Assembly: GCF_047785965.1 (NCBI RefSeq)
Contig: NZ_JBLOBF010000005.1
Span: 1-64,000 of the forward strand
Origin: Caldisericum exile_A
GTDB taxonomy: Bacteria > Caldisericota > Caldisericia > Caldisericales > Caldisericaceae
Reading direction: 5' to 3'
Length of the DNA: 64,000 nt
Below the pieces are notes generated by a model. That model did not search any database, was not told the DNA's origin, and saw only the letters and a program-made list of their open reading frames with translations. The position numbers were made by a program, and so were the translations under genes. Within the stretch, counting starts at the first letter, position 1. Every line of letters begins with the position of its first letter. Below are positions 34,564 through 42,684 of this stretch, piece after piece.

Positions 34564-36027
34564 ATGAAGAAAGTAGTAGCAATCTTTTTAGTTGTAGCAT
34601 TTATGTTTGGCTTTGTACGTTTTAGCCCTGCGATTGCTGCATCTCAAGTTGTAATCAAAATGACTATTGGTAATCCTAAGGCTTATGTTGATTCAAAAGT
34701 TGTAACTCTTGATTCTCCTCCAATCATTGAGAATGGAAGGACGCTTGTCCCATTTAGATTTATTGGAGAATCTATTGGTGCAAATATTGGTTGGGATGGA
34801 ACAAAGAAAGAAGTGAGCTATGTGTTTGGGGATATAAACCTTAAACTTACCATTGGTTCTAATAAAGCTGTAGTGAATAATGTTATTAACATGCTTGACG
34901 TTCCCCCAAAGATTGTTTCTGGGAGGACACTTGTTCCTGTAAGATTTGTAACTGAGACGCTTGGAGCAAAGGTCGGTTGGGATGCAAATACAAGAACTGT
35001 AACTATTACTGCCTCAACAACACCGCCAAAAATTACTTTTAAGCCAAAAGCGGAGTATACGATGCAGGTAAATGTTGGTCCTGCTTTTGATTGGGGAAAG
35101 GGCGCTCAAAAATGGGCTGATCTTGTAAAAGAGAGGACAAATGGTCTTATAAATATCAAGCCTTATTTTGGAAGTTCTTTACTTCAGGGAAAACAAACTA
35201 ACTGGTTCCAAGCAGTATCTGAGGGAAGCATTGATTTTGTAATGGATTCAACAATTAATGCTTCTGGTGTGGTGCAATCTCTCAACCTTTTCTCATTGCC
35301 ATTCTTTATAAATACATATGAGAATGTGGATAAAATAGAAAATGGTACTGCAGGTAAAATAATTATTGATCAGATGGAAAAACTTGGGGTTGTTCATCTT
35401 GCCTGGGGAGAAAATGGTTTTAGGCAGCTTACTAATAGCAAACGACCAATAAAGACACCAGAGGATATGAGAGGACTCAAATTTAGGGTAGTTGGCTCTC
35501 CTATATTTGTTGATATCTTTAAAACACTTGGTGCAGATGCTGTTTCTATGAACTGGGGCGATGCAGTTACGGCATTCCAACAAGGTGCAGTTGATGGCCA
35601 AGAGAACCCATATGGTGTTTTGATTCCCGTTCAAATTTGGCAGTATCACAAATATCTTACAAACTGGAATTATGTAATTGATCCTCTTATTCTTGGCGTA
35701 AGCAAACAAACCTGGGATAAATTCCCTCCTTATGTACAGAAAGCAATTAAAGATTCTGCTCTTGAAGCTGCAGAATGGGAAAAGGCTATGGTAAGGCGTG
35801 GTCTTGATGGGTTTATTTCTATAAATATATTGAAGAACAAATTTGGTGACACCCCTAATATACTTGATATGGTGGGTTATGTAAGAAGTAAGGGCATGCA
35901 GATTATTGATTTAACACCAGAGGAAAGACAACAATTCATTAACGCAACCAAATCTGTTTACGATAAGTGGATTCCAATAATTGGAAAGGATATTTATAAC
36001 GCTGCTTTAAAGGATATGGGTAAATAA
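34564..36027 (+). CDS. dctP: TRAP substrate-binding protein with N-terminal copper-amine-oxidase-N (stalk) domain
   Basis: A signal peptide (1-25) is followed by a copper-amine-oxidase-N domain of two halves (about 30-150; RTLVPFRFIGESIGA and RTLVPVRFVTETLGA). A DctP-type binding domain then fills about 165-487 (YTMQVNVGPAFDWGKGAQKWADLV to the GLKFRVVGSPIFVDIFKTLGAD and GAVDGQENP region). Ordinary DctP proteins are about 330 residues with no such N-terminal module. It is in the same operon as acoABC and precedes dctQM; the substrate may be a carboxylate feeding the dehydrogenase. Confidence 0.85.
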   Translation: MKKVVAIFLVVAFMFGFVRFSPAIAASQVVIKMTIGNPKAYVDSKVVTLDSPPIIENGRTLVPFRFIGESIGANIGWDGTKKEVSYVFGDINLKLTIGSNKAVVNNVINMLDVPPKIVSGRTLVPVRFVTETLGAKVGWDANTRTVTITASTTPPKITFKPKAEYTMQVNVGPAFDWGKGAQKWADLVKERTNGLINIKPYFGSSLLQGKQTNWFQAVSEGSIDFVMDSTINASGVVQSLNLFSLPFFINTYENVDKIENGTAGKIIIDQMEKLGVVHLAWGENGFRQLTNSKRPIKTPEDMRGLKFRVVGSPIFVDIFKTLGADAVSMNWGDAVTAFQQGAVDGQENPYGVLIPVQIWQYHKYLTNWNYVIDPLILGVSKQTWDKFPPYVQKAIKDSALEAAEWEKAMVRRGLDGFISINILKNKFGDTPNILDMVGYVRSKGMQIIDLTPEERQQFINATKSVYDKWIPIIGKDIYNAALKDMGK

Positions 36028-36033
36028 ACACAA

Positions 36034-36057
36034 GGGAGGTGTAATCCCTCCCTTTTT
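36034..36057 (+). terminator. Intercistronic terminator-like hairpin between dctP and dctQ
   Basis: GGGAGG (36034-36039), 7-nt loop, CCTCCC (36047-36052), TTTTT. Lying inside the operon, it probably lowers readthrough or protects the dctP message, giving more binding protein than permease. Confidence 0.75.
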
Positions 36058-36074
36058 AAATTTAAGGAGGTAAG

Positions 36075-36548
36075 ATGAAAGAGCTAAAGATAGAAGAGGT
36101 ACTTGTCGTCATAATAATAAGCATAATGGCTATCTTGGCATTCATAAACGTTCTAAGTAGATTTATATTCCACATATCATTTGCTGCAACAGAAGAAATT
36201 GAAATAAATATGTTTGTTTGGATAACCGTTCTTGGTATTGCAATGGCTTTTGAGAAAGGTTCGCACCTTGGAATGAATCTTGTGTTTGATAAATTTCCAA
36301 AAACACTTAAGTTAATTGCTGTTATTATTTCATCTCTTCTTGCAATATGGCTATTTGCAACCGTAGATTATTATGCAATAAAGGATGTGATAAGAGATTT
36401 AACGCTTTATCATTCTCGTTCTGAAGCACTCAACATTCCTGTTTGGATATACACAATCGGCACCCCTATATTTTCGATCTTTGTATTTAAAAGCATAATT
36501 GTTTTCACGGTTAAAAATATAAGTGCGATTGTCGGAGGCGCAAAATGA
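36075..36548 (+). CDS. dctQ: TRAP transporter small permease
   Basis: This four-helix DctQ protein of 157 residues has the family strings MAILAFINVLSRFIF, the acidic EEIEINMFVWITVLGIAMAFEKGSHLGMNLV and a last helix at about 125-148. It pairs with the large subunit to import the ligand brought by the binding protein, using a Na+ or H+ gradient. GGAGG precedes the ATG; the stop overlaps the dctM start (ATGA). Confidence 0.88.
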   Translation: MKELKIEEVLVVIIISIMAILAFINVLSRFIFHISFAATEEIEINMFVWITVLGIAMAFEKGSHLGMNLVFDKFPKTLKLIAVIISSLLAIWLFATVDYYAIKDVIRDLTLYHSRSEALNIPVWIYTIGTPIFSIFVFKSIIVFTVKNISAIVGGAK

Positions 36549-37837
36549 GTCCAGCATTAATCTTATTTGGTTTATTTATACTTCTTATCGTTATAGGTGC
36601 GCCAATAGGTACTGCAGTTGGAGTTGCTGGTGTTTTTGGAATCCTAAGGTACGACCTTGGTGTAACTATGATCGCCAAAAATTTTATTGCAGGTATTGCT
36701 AAGTTTCCTCTTATTGCTATACCCTTCTTTGTTCTTGAAGGTGAGTTACTTGCAAAAGGGGGTCTTGCTAAAAAGATATCTGATTTTATTATAATTCTTG
36801 TTGGAAGAGCTCGTGGTGGACTTGCGATTGCTGCGGTTGCTACTGCTGCTTTCTGGGGATCTATCTCTGGGTCAGGACCTGCAACTGCTGCAGCCATTGG
36901 GTTAATTTTTATTCCTTCAATGATTGAGCAGGGATATCTTGATACATTTGCTGCATCAGTTGTTGCAGCATCAAGCGGACTTGCAATTATTATCCCACCA
37001 AGCATTGCCTTCATCGTATATGGAAACATAACAGGAGTCTCGATTGGCGCTCTCTTTTTGGGTGGAATTCTCCCTGGACTTGTTATGATGGGATTTTTTA
37101 TGATAATAACATACATTATTTCCAGAAAAAGAAACTATCGTGGAATTAGAGAAAGAGGAAGCCTAAAAGAGATATGGAATGCCTTTAAAGAAGCTATATG
37201 GGCAATTCTTGCTCCAGTTATTATTCTTGGTTCAATTTATGCAGGAATTGCAACACCAACTGAGTCGGCTGTTATTTCAGTTTTTTATAGTTTGTTTGTG
37301 GGGCTTTTTGTTTATAAGAGCCTCGGTAGAAAAGAGATAATCGACTCTCTAATAGGAACGGCAGTTACCTCAGCTGTTGTTATGTTTGTTGTAACATTTG
37401 CTGGAATTTTTTCAGTAACCGAAGCTACACTTGGTATTATTGATGCGGCAGGAAATTTTGTCATTAGTGTTGCAAAAAGCCCGATTGCTTTTCTTTTATT
37501 AGTGGATTTGGTTCTATTTATTGCCGGGTTTTTCTTGGATGCTATTTCAATTCTTTATGTTATTATGCCAATTTTCTTGCCTGTTCTTCAGGCATTTAAA
37601 ATTGACCCTCTCTTCTTTGGTGTAGTAGTAACTGTTGCTCTTGCCATTGGTCAGATTACACCACCTGTTGCAGTAAATCTTTATGTAGTGTCGAATCTAA
37701 TTAAGAAACCTCTTGACGAAACCTCAAAAGAAATTTGGCCATTTGTTGCTTTTGCAATAATAGGGTTGCTTTTAATTACATTTGTACCGAAACTTTCTCT
37801 TTTAATCCCTATTGCTTCTAAACTCTATACTCCATAA
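36545..37837 (+). CDS. dctM: TRAP transporter large permease
   Basis: A polytopic protein of 430 residues with the DctM signatures IAIPFFVLEGELLAKGGLAKKI, AFWGSISGSGPATAAAIG, IIPPSIAFIVYG, ATPTESAVISVFYS and TPPVAVNLYVVS. It is the transport-active subunit in the cytoplasmic membrane. It ends the aco-TRAP operon; a strong terminator follows. Confidence 0.92.
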   Translation: MSPALILFGLFILLIVIGAPIGTAVGVAGVFGILRYDLGVTMIAKNFIAGIAKFPLIAIPFFVLEGELLAKGGLAKKISDFIIILVGRARGGLAIAAVATAAFWGSISGSGPATAAAIGLIFIPSMIEQGYLDTFAASVVAASSGLAIIIPPSIAFIVYGNITGVSIGALFLGGILPGLVMMGFFMIITYIISRKRNYRGIRERGSLKEIWNAFKEAIWAILAPVIILGSIYAGIATPTESAVISVFYSLFVGLFVYKSLGRKEIIDSLIGTAVTSAVVMFVVTFAGIFSVTEATLGIIDAAGNFVISVAKSPIAFLLLVDLVLFIAGFFLDAISILYVIMPIFLPVLQAFKIDPLFFGVVVTVALAIGQITPPVAVNLYVVSNLIKKPLDETSKEIWPFVAFAIIGLLLITFVPKLSLLIPIASKLYTP

Positions 37838-37859
37838 GTATTTCGAATTTGGGTTTTTA

Positions 37860-37890
37860 TGCCTCGAAGGTTGACTTCGGGGCAATTTTT
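37860..37890 (+). terminator. Terminator of the aco-TRAP operon
   Basis: TGCCTCGAAG (37860-37869), loop GTTGA, CTTCGGGGCA (37875-37884) with one G-U pair, then ATTTTTATTT. Confidence 0.85.
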
Positions 37891-37925
37891 ATTTCGTATA
37901 GAGTTAAACTTCTTGTTTGAATTAT

Positions 37926-37954
37926 TTGGAAATTTTGGAATTTTTGTGTAAAAT
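37926..37954 (+). promoter_or_regulatory. Promoter of the fatty-acid synthesis cluster
   Basis: TTGGAA at 37926-37931 and TAAAAT at 37949-37954, 17-bp spacer, 27 bp before the fabZ start. I see no clear FapR-like operator. Confidence 0.5.
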
Positions 37955-37981
37955 AGCAAAAAGTTTAGTGGAAGGTGAAAT

Positions 37982-38440
37982 ATGATTAGAAATTTAGGAT
38001 TAGATAAGATAAAGGAGATTTTACCGCATAGGGAACCGTTTCTCTTCGTGGATGAAATTTTGGAAGTTGAGCCTGGAGAGAAAGCGATTGGAAAAAGGAC
38101 ATTTACGCAAAAAGATTTCTTTTTTGAAGGACACTTTCCTGGTTTTCCAATTGTTCCTGGTGTTATTTTGGTTGAATTTTCTGCGCAGGTTTCTGCCTTT
38201 ATGATTCTTCTTAAAGAGGAATACAAAGATCTTTTTGGATATCTTGTAGGTATTGATGATTTTAGATTTATTAATAAAGTTAAGGAAAACGACACTGTCA
38301 TTGCAAGATGTGAAATGCTTGATTTTAGGCATAATATTGCAAGAAGCAAGGTCGAATTATTCGTGAGTGACAAACTTGTTGCAAAGGGCATTATCAAGGC
38401 ATTCTTTACAAATAAAAATTCATTAGGAGGTGCGTTTTGA
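37982..38440 (+). CDS. fabZ: 3-hydroxyacyl-ACP dehydratase
   Basis: The 152-residue hot-dog-fold protein starts with IKEILPHREPFLFVDEI and has the active-site GHFPGFPIVPGVILVE (catalytic His and Glu). FabZ dehydrates 3-hydroxyacyl-ACP in each elongation round. It is first in the fab cluster; its stop overlaps the TTG start of fabH by 4 bp. Confidence 0.93.
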   Translation: MIRNLGLDKIKEILPHREPFLFVDEILEVEPGEKAIGKRTFTQKDFFFEGHFPGFPIVPGVILVEFSAQVSAFMILLKEEYKDLFGYLVGIDDFRFINKVKENDTVIARCEMLDFRHNIARSKVELFVSDKLVAKGIIKAFFTNKNSLGGAF

Positions 38441-39417
38441 AGGTAGGGATACTTGGGCTTGGAAGTTATATTCCAGAGAAAGTTATAACAAATCACGACC
38501 TTGAAAAATTTCTTGACACATCTGATGAGTGGATTAGAACTCGCACTGGTATCGTTGAAAGACGTTTTGCAAACGAAAATGAGGCAACATCAGACCTTGC
38601 AACTGTTGCTGCAAAAAGAGCACTTGAAGATGCAAATTTAAAACCTCAGGATATTGACCTAATCATAGTTGGAACAAATTCACCAGATATGCTTTATCCT
38701 GCAACTGCTTGTCTTGTTCAGGACAAGATTGGTGCAGCAGGTAAGTGCGCTGCATTTGATCTTCAAGCTGGTTGCCCTGGGTTTGTATATGCAACAGTTG
38801 TTGGTGCGCAGTTTGTAAAGAGTGGAGCATACAAACACGTTCTTGTAATTGGTGCTGAAGTAATTACGCGTATGATGGACCCAACCGATAGGACTACCTA
38901 TGTCCTTTTTGGTGATGGAGCAGGTGCTGTTGTCCTTGGTGAAGTTGAAGATGATAGAGGCATAATAGATTTTGAGTTGTATGCCGATGGTTCAATTGCA
39001 GAGCACCTCACCTTGCCTGCTGGTGGTTCAAGAAAACCGTTTTCAGAAGAAGTTCTCAAGGAAAGAAGTTATTTTACGAAAATGAACGGAGGCGAGGTGT
39101 TTAAATTTTCGGTAAGAGAAATCTCGAGGATCTCCAAAAAATTGCTTGATAAAACTGGTACAAAATTGGAAGATATAGACTGGTTTATTCCCCATCAGGC
39201 AAACTTGAGAATAATTCAGGCAGGTGCAGAAAAACTTGGTATTCCAATGGAAAAAGTTGTGGTTACGATTGATAAATTTGGAAACTCATCTGCTGCATCT
39301 ATTCCTATATCACTTGACACAATAAGAAAAGAAGGTAAACTTAAGAGAGGTAACTTGGTGCTCATGGTGTCGTTTGGTGCAGGTATGACATCAGGGGCAA
39401 TCTTAATGAGGTGGTGA
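38437..39417 (+). CDS. fabH: Beta-ketoacyl-ACP synthase III
   Basis: A 326-residue condensing enzyme that starts chain synthesis from acyl-CoA and malonyl-ACP. The Cys-His-Asn triad is visible as DLQAGCPGF, IPHQAN and GNSSAASIP. DEWIRTRTGIVERR near the N-terminus is typical. The start is TTG with AGGAGGTG just upstream, inside the end of fabZ. Given the branched-chain catabolic genes elsewhere in this window, a branched acyl-CoA primer is possible. Confidence 0.93.
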   Translation: MKVGILGLGSYIPEKVITNHDLEKFLDTSDEWIRTRTGIVERRFANENEATSDLATVAAKRALEDANLKPQDIDLIIVGTNSPDMLYPATACLVQDKIGAAGKCAAFDLQAGCPGFVYATVVGAQFVKSGAYKHVLVIGAEVITRMMDPTDRTTYVLFGDGAGAVVLGEVEDDRGIIDFELYADGSIAEHLTLPAGGSRKPFSEEVLKERSYFTKMNGGEVFKFSVREISRISKKLLDKTGTKLEDIDWFIPHQANLRIIQAGAEKLGIPMEKVVVTIDKFGNSSAASIPISLDTIRKEGKLKRGNLVLMVSFGAGMTSGAILMRW

Positions 39418-39420
39418 GGC

Positions 39421-40320
39421 ATGATTGCATTTGTTTTTCCGGGACAGGGTTCGCAGTATGTGGGGATGAGTGCAAAAATCCCTGAAAGCTCAATCAAAAA
39501 GGAATTATTTAGCAAAGCATCAGAGATTTTAGGTTTTGATCTTTTGGAAATTTGCGAAAAAGGACCCCAAGAACTATTGACCTCAACTGACATTACTCAA
39601 CCTGCTCTTTATACGGTATCTGCAATTTATGATCTGCTTCTTAAGGAAAAAGGAATAAAACCACAGGTCGTTTCTGGGCATAGCCTTGGTGAGTATTCGG
39701 CTCTATTTTCAGCGGAAGTTTTTTCTTTTGAAACGGGGCTTAAACTTGTGAGAACTCGTGGGTTACTTATGAAAAGTGCATCTTACGAGGCACCTGGAAA
39801 AATGCTTGCAGTGATTGGCCTTGATAAGGAAAAAATACAAAAAGTTCTTGATGAAGCTTCTAAAGTTGGTGTAATTGTTAACGCAAACTATAATGCCTTT
39901 GACCAAGTTGTCCTTTCTGGATCAGTTGAAGCAATTGCCGAGGCACAAAAAATTGCAAAAGAGCTTGGTGCACGTCTTGTAAAGCCGCTTGAAGTTTCTG
40001 CTGCATTTCACTCGCCTTTAATGGAGCCAGTTGTTCCTCATATGTCAAAAGCAATTGATGAAGCAGAATTTAAGACACCTTCAATTCCAATAATTCAAAA
40101 TGTTACAGCAGAACCTGAAAGAGATGTGAGCCGAATAAAAGAAAACTTAAAGAAGCAATTAACAGGCTCAGTAAACTGGGTTGATTCGGTTTTAAAGATG
40201 GATTCAATGGGAGTAAAAGATTACTACGAAGTTGGACCTAAAAATGTTTTAAAAGGTCTCATTGAGAGAATTATTAAGGGCACAACTGTGAAACTTTCCG
40301 AGGAGGTTTTTAATGCTTGA
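39421..40320 (+). CDS. fabD: Malonyl-CoA:ACP transacylase
   Basis: The 299-residue protein has the N-terminal FVFPGQGSQYVGM, the nucleophile motif GHSLGEYSAL and AAFHSPLM with the catalytic histidine. It loads malonyl groups onto ACP. It lies 3 bp after fabH and overlaps fabG by 8 bp. Confidence 0.93.
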   Translation: MIAFVFPGQGSQYVGMSAKIPESSIKKELFSKASEILGFDLLEICEKGPQELLTSTDITQPALYTVSAIYDLLLKEKGIKPQVVSGHSLGEYSALFSAEVFSFETGLKLVRTRGLLMKSASYEAPGKMLAVIGLDKEKIQKVLDEASKVGVIVNANYNAFDQVVLSGSVEAIAEAQKIAKELGARLVKPLEVSAAFHSPLMEPVVPHMSKAIDEAEFKTPSIPIIQNVTAEPERDVSRIKENLKKQLTGSVNWVDSVLKMDSMGVKDYYEVGPKNVLKGLIERIIKGTTVKLSEEVFNA

Positions 40321-41068
40321 GATAAATCTCAAGAATACAGTTTCAGTTGTAACAGGTGGTGGAAGAGGGATAGGGCGTGCAATTTCAATTGCTCTTGCAA
40401 AGGCGGGAAGTAGTGTTTCAATTATTTATACTTCAAGAGTTGACGATGCATTAAAAACAAAAAGCGAAATTGAATCCTTTGGTGGAGTTGCAGAGATTTT
40501 CCAATGCAATGTTGTTGATGAGGCTTCTTCTGAAAATGCAATCAGACAAATCATAGATAAGTTTGGAAGAATTGACGTTCTTGTAAATAATGCTGGCATA
40601 ACTCGTGATACACTTCTTCTAAGGATGAGTGTTGATGATTGGGATGCAGTTTTAGACACAAATCTTAAGGGTGCATTTCTTATGACAAAGCACGCACTTA
40701 AATACATGATTAAGAATAATTCTGGGCGAATTGTAAATATTGGTTCAATCGTTGGAATTACAGGAAATGTTGGACAGGCAAACTATGTATCCTCTAAAGC
40801 AGGGCTTATTGGTTTTACGAAGGCAGTTGCGCTTGAATACGGTTCAAGAGGAATTACTTCAAATCTTGTTGCACCTGGTTATATTGAGACCGAAATGACA
40901 GAAAGATTACCTCAAAATGTAAAAGAAACCTATTTAAATAAGATTGTTTTGAAGAGAGCAGGTAAGCCTGAAGATATTGCAAATGTTGTTGTTTTCCTTG
41001 CTTCTCCTCTTGCAAGTTATATTACAGGAAGTGTTATAATTGTTGATGGTGGTTTGTCATTAACATAA
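40313..41068 (+). CDS. fabG: 3-oxoacyl-ACP reductase
   Basis: An SDR-fold NADPH-dependent reductase of 251 residues: cofactor motif VTGGGRGIGRA, NNAGITRD, catalytic Ser in NIGSIVG and YVSSK, and a C-terminal GSVIIVDGG. It reduces 3-oxoacyl-ACP. The position in the cluster makes FabG far more likely than another SDR activity. No enoyl-ACP reductase gene is in the window. Confidence 0.93.
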   Translation: MLEINLKNTVSVVTGGGRGIGRAISIALAKAGSSVSIIYTSRVDDALKTKSEIESFGGVAEIFQCNVVDEASSENAIRQIIDKFGRIDVLVNNAGITRDTLLLRMSVDDWDAVLDTNLKGAFLMTKHALKYMIKNNSGRIVNIGSIVGITGNVGQANYVSSKAGLIGFTKAVALEYGSRGITSNLVAPGYIETEMTERLPQNVKETYLNKIVLKRAGKPEDIANVVVFLASPLASYITGSVIIVDGGLSLT

Positions 41069-41093
41069 AATTTAAATTTTAAGGAGGTTAGAA

Positions 41094-41336
41094 ATGGAAG
41101 AAAGAGAAATTAGAGAAAAAGTTTTAAAGGTTGTAAAAGAGAAGTTAGGCGTGGAAGATGACAAAATTGTTGATTCTGCTGAATATGTAAAGGATCTTGG
41201 TGCAGATTCCCTTGCACTTGTTGACATTGCAATGGCTCTTGAAGATGAATTTGGCGTAAAGATCCCAGACGAAGACATTAATAAAATAACAACTATTGGT
41301 GCAACAATTTCATACATTAAGGAGCACTTAGGGTAG
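41094..41336 (+). CDS. acpP: Acyl carrier protein
   Basis: Eighty acidic residues with the phosphopantetheine attachment serine in DLGADSLALVDIAMALEDEFG. It carries the growing acyl chain for the surrounding Fab enzymes. GGAGG precedes the ATG; fabF starts 1 bp after the stop. Confidence 0.95.
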   Translation: MEEREIREKVLKVVKEKLGVEDDKIVDSAEYVKDLGADSLALVDIAMALEDEFGVKIPDEDINKITTIGATISYIKEHLG

Positions 41337-41337
41337 T

Positions 41338-42582
41338 ATGGAAAAAGAAAGGGTTGTTATTACAGGTTTAGGAGTGGTATCTTCCATTGGAATTGGAATT
41401 AATGCATTTTTGGAAGGATTGCTTTCTCAAAAGTCTGGTGTTTCAAAGATTTCTTCCTTTGATGCATCTCAGATCTCTGTTCAAATAGGTGGCGAGATAA
41501 AGGACTTCAATCCCGAAAACTACCTTGATAAGAAAGAAGTTCCTCGCCTTGACAGAGTTCAGCACTTTGCATTTGCTGCAGCAAAAGAGGCAATTGAAGA
41601 TGCAGGTATAGATACAAATGCTATTGACCCCGAAAGAGTTGGTGTTTATATAACTTCTGGGGTTGGCGGCATTATATCCCTTGAGCAGCAGATTCTTGTA
41701 AATAAAGAAAAGGGACCATCTCGTGTAAGCCCCTTCCTTATAACTCAGATGATTATTGATGCAATACCAGCATATGTTGCTCTTAAATATGGCTTCAAAG
41801 GTGAGACAAATGCTTCGGTTGCAGCATGTGCCTCCTCTGCAAAAACAATAGGACAAGCAATGCTTGCAATAGAAAGAGGGGATCTTGATATTGTTGTGAC
41901 AGGTGGTGCTGAAGCTCCATTTACTCCAACTGCTGTTGCTGCATTTGCATCGATGCGTGCACTTTCAAAAAGAAATGATGACCCAGAACATGCTTCTCGT
42001 CCATTTGATAAAGAACGAGATGGTTTTGTAATGGGAGAGGGTGCAGGAATTCTCATCCTGGAATCTTTGAGCCATGCCAAAAAACGTGGTGCTAAAATCT
42101 ACGCAGAGCTTGCAGGTTATGGTACTACAAATGATGCATATCATGTAACAGCACCAGATCCTTCGGCAAAGGAAGTTATTAGGGCAATGGAACTTGCTAT
42201 GAAAAAGGCAGGGGTAAATAAGGAAGATGTAAATTATATAAATGCGCATGGTACTTCTACGCCTCTTAACGATAAGAACGAAACCTTTGCGATTAAGCAG
42301 GTTTTCCAGGATCTTGCGTATAAAATCCCTGTAAGCTCTACAAAATCACAAACAGGGCATTTGTTGGGAGCTTCGGCAGCCCTTGAATCTGTTGCAACGG
42401 TTCTTTCAATCCAAAAGGGGGTTATTTTCCCAACCATTAACTATGAGGTACCTGACCCAGAATGTGACTTAGATTATGTTCCCAATAAACCAAGAGAAGC
42501 AAACATTAAGGTTGCTTTAAAGAATTCTTTTGGATTTGGTGGGCACAACGTAGTACTTGTCTTTAAGAAATTTGAAGGATAA
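41338..42582 (+). CDS. fabF: Beta-ketoacyl-ACP synthase II
   Basis: A 414-residue elongating condensing enzyme. The catalytic Cys is in VAACASSAKTIG, with the two histidines in INAHGTSTPLND and SQTGHLLGAS. It extends acyl-ACP by two carbons. It is the last gene of the cluster, followed by a hairpin at 42621-42639. Confidence 0.94.
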   Translation: MEKERVVITGLGVVSSIGIGINAFLEGLLSQKSGVSKISSFDASQISVQIGGEIKDFNPENYLDKKEVPRLDRVQHFAFAAAKEAIEDAGIDTNAIDPERVGVYITSGVGGIISLEQQILVNKEKGPSRVSPFLITQMIIDAIPAYVALKYGFKGETNASVAACASSAKTIGQAMLAIERGDLDIVVTGGAEAPFTPTAVAAFASMRALSKRNDDPEHASRPFDKERDGFVMGEGAGILILESLSHAKKRGAKIYAELAGYGTTNDAYHVTAPDPSAKEVIRAMELAMKKAGVNKEDVNYINAHGTSTPLNDKNETFAIKQVFQDLAYKIPVSSTKSQTGHLLGASAALESVATVLSIQKGVIFPTINYEVPDPECDLDYVPNKPREANIKVALKNSFGFGGHNVVLVFKKFEG

Positions 42583-42620
42583 AACACTTCGCCGCTGACC
42601 AATTTTTCAATAGGAGGATT

Positions 42621-42646
42621 AGGGAGGTTAAGCCTCCCTAAAATTA
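42621..42646 (+). terminator. Terminator after fabF
   Basis: AGGGAGG (42621-42627), TTAAG, CCTCCCT (42633-42639), followed by an A/T-rich tail of modest T content. Confidence 0.65.
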
Positions 42647-42655
42647 TTTTAAATG

Positions 42656-42664
42656 TGTTATAAT
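42656..42664 (+). promoter_or_regulatory. Extended -10 of the KorAB-type operon
   Basis: TGTTATAAT (TATAAT at 42659-42664) directly precedes the ribosome site AAGGAGGTGG. The predicted start falls within a few bases of that site, so the leader is minimal. Confidence 0.45.
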
Positions 42665-42684
42665 TAAGCAAGGAGGTGGTTATT

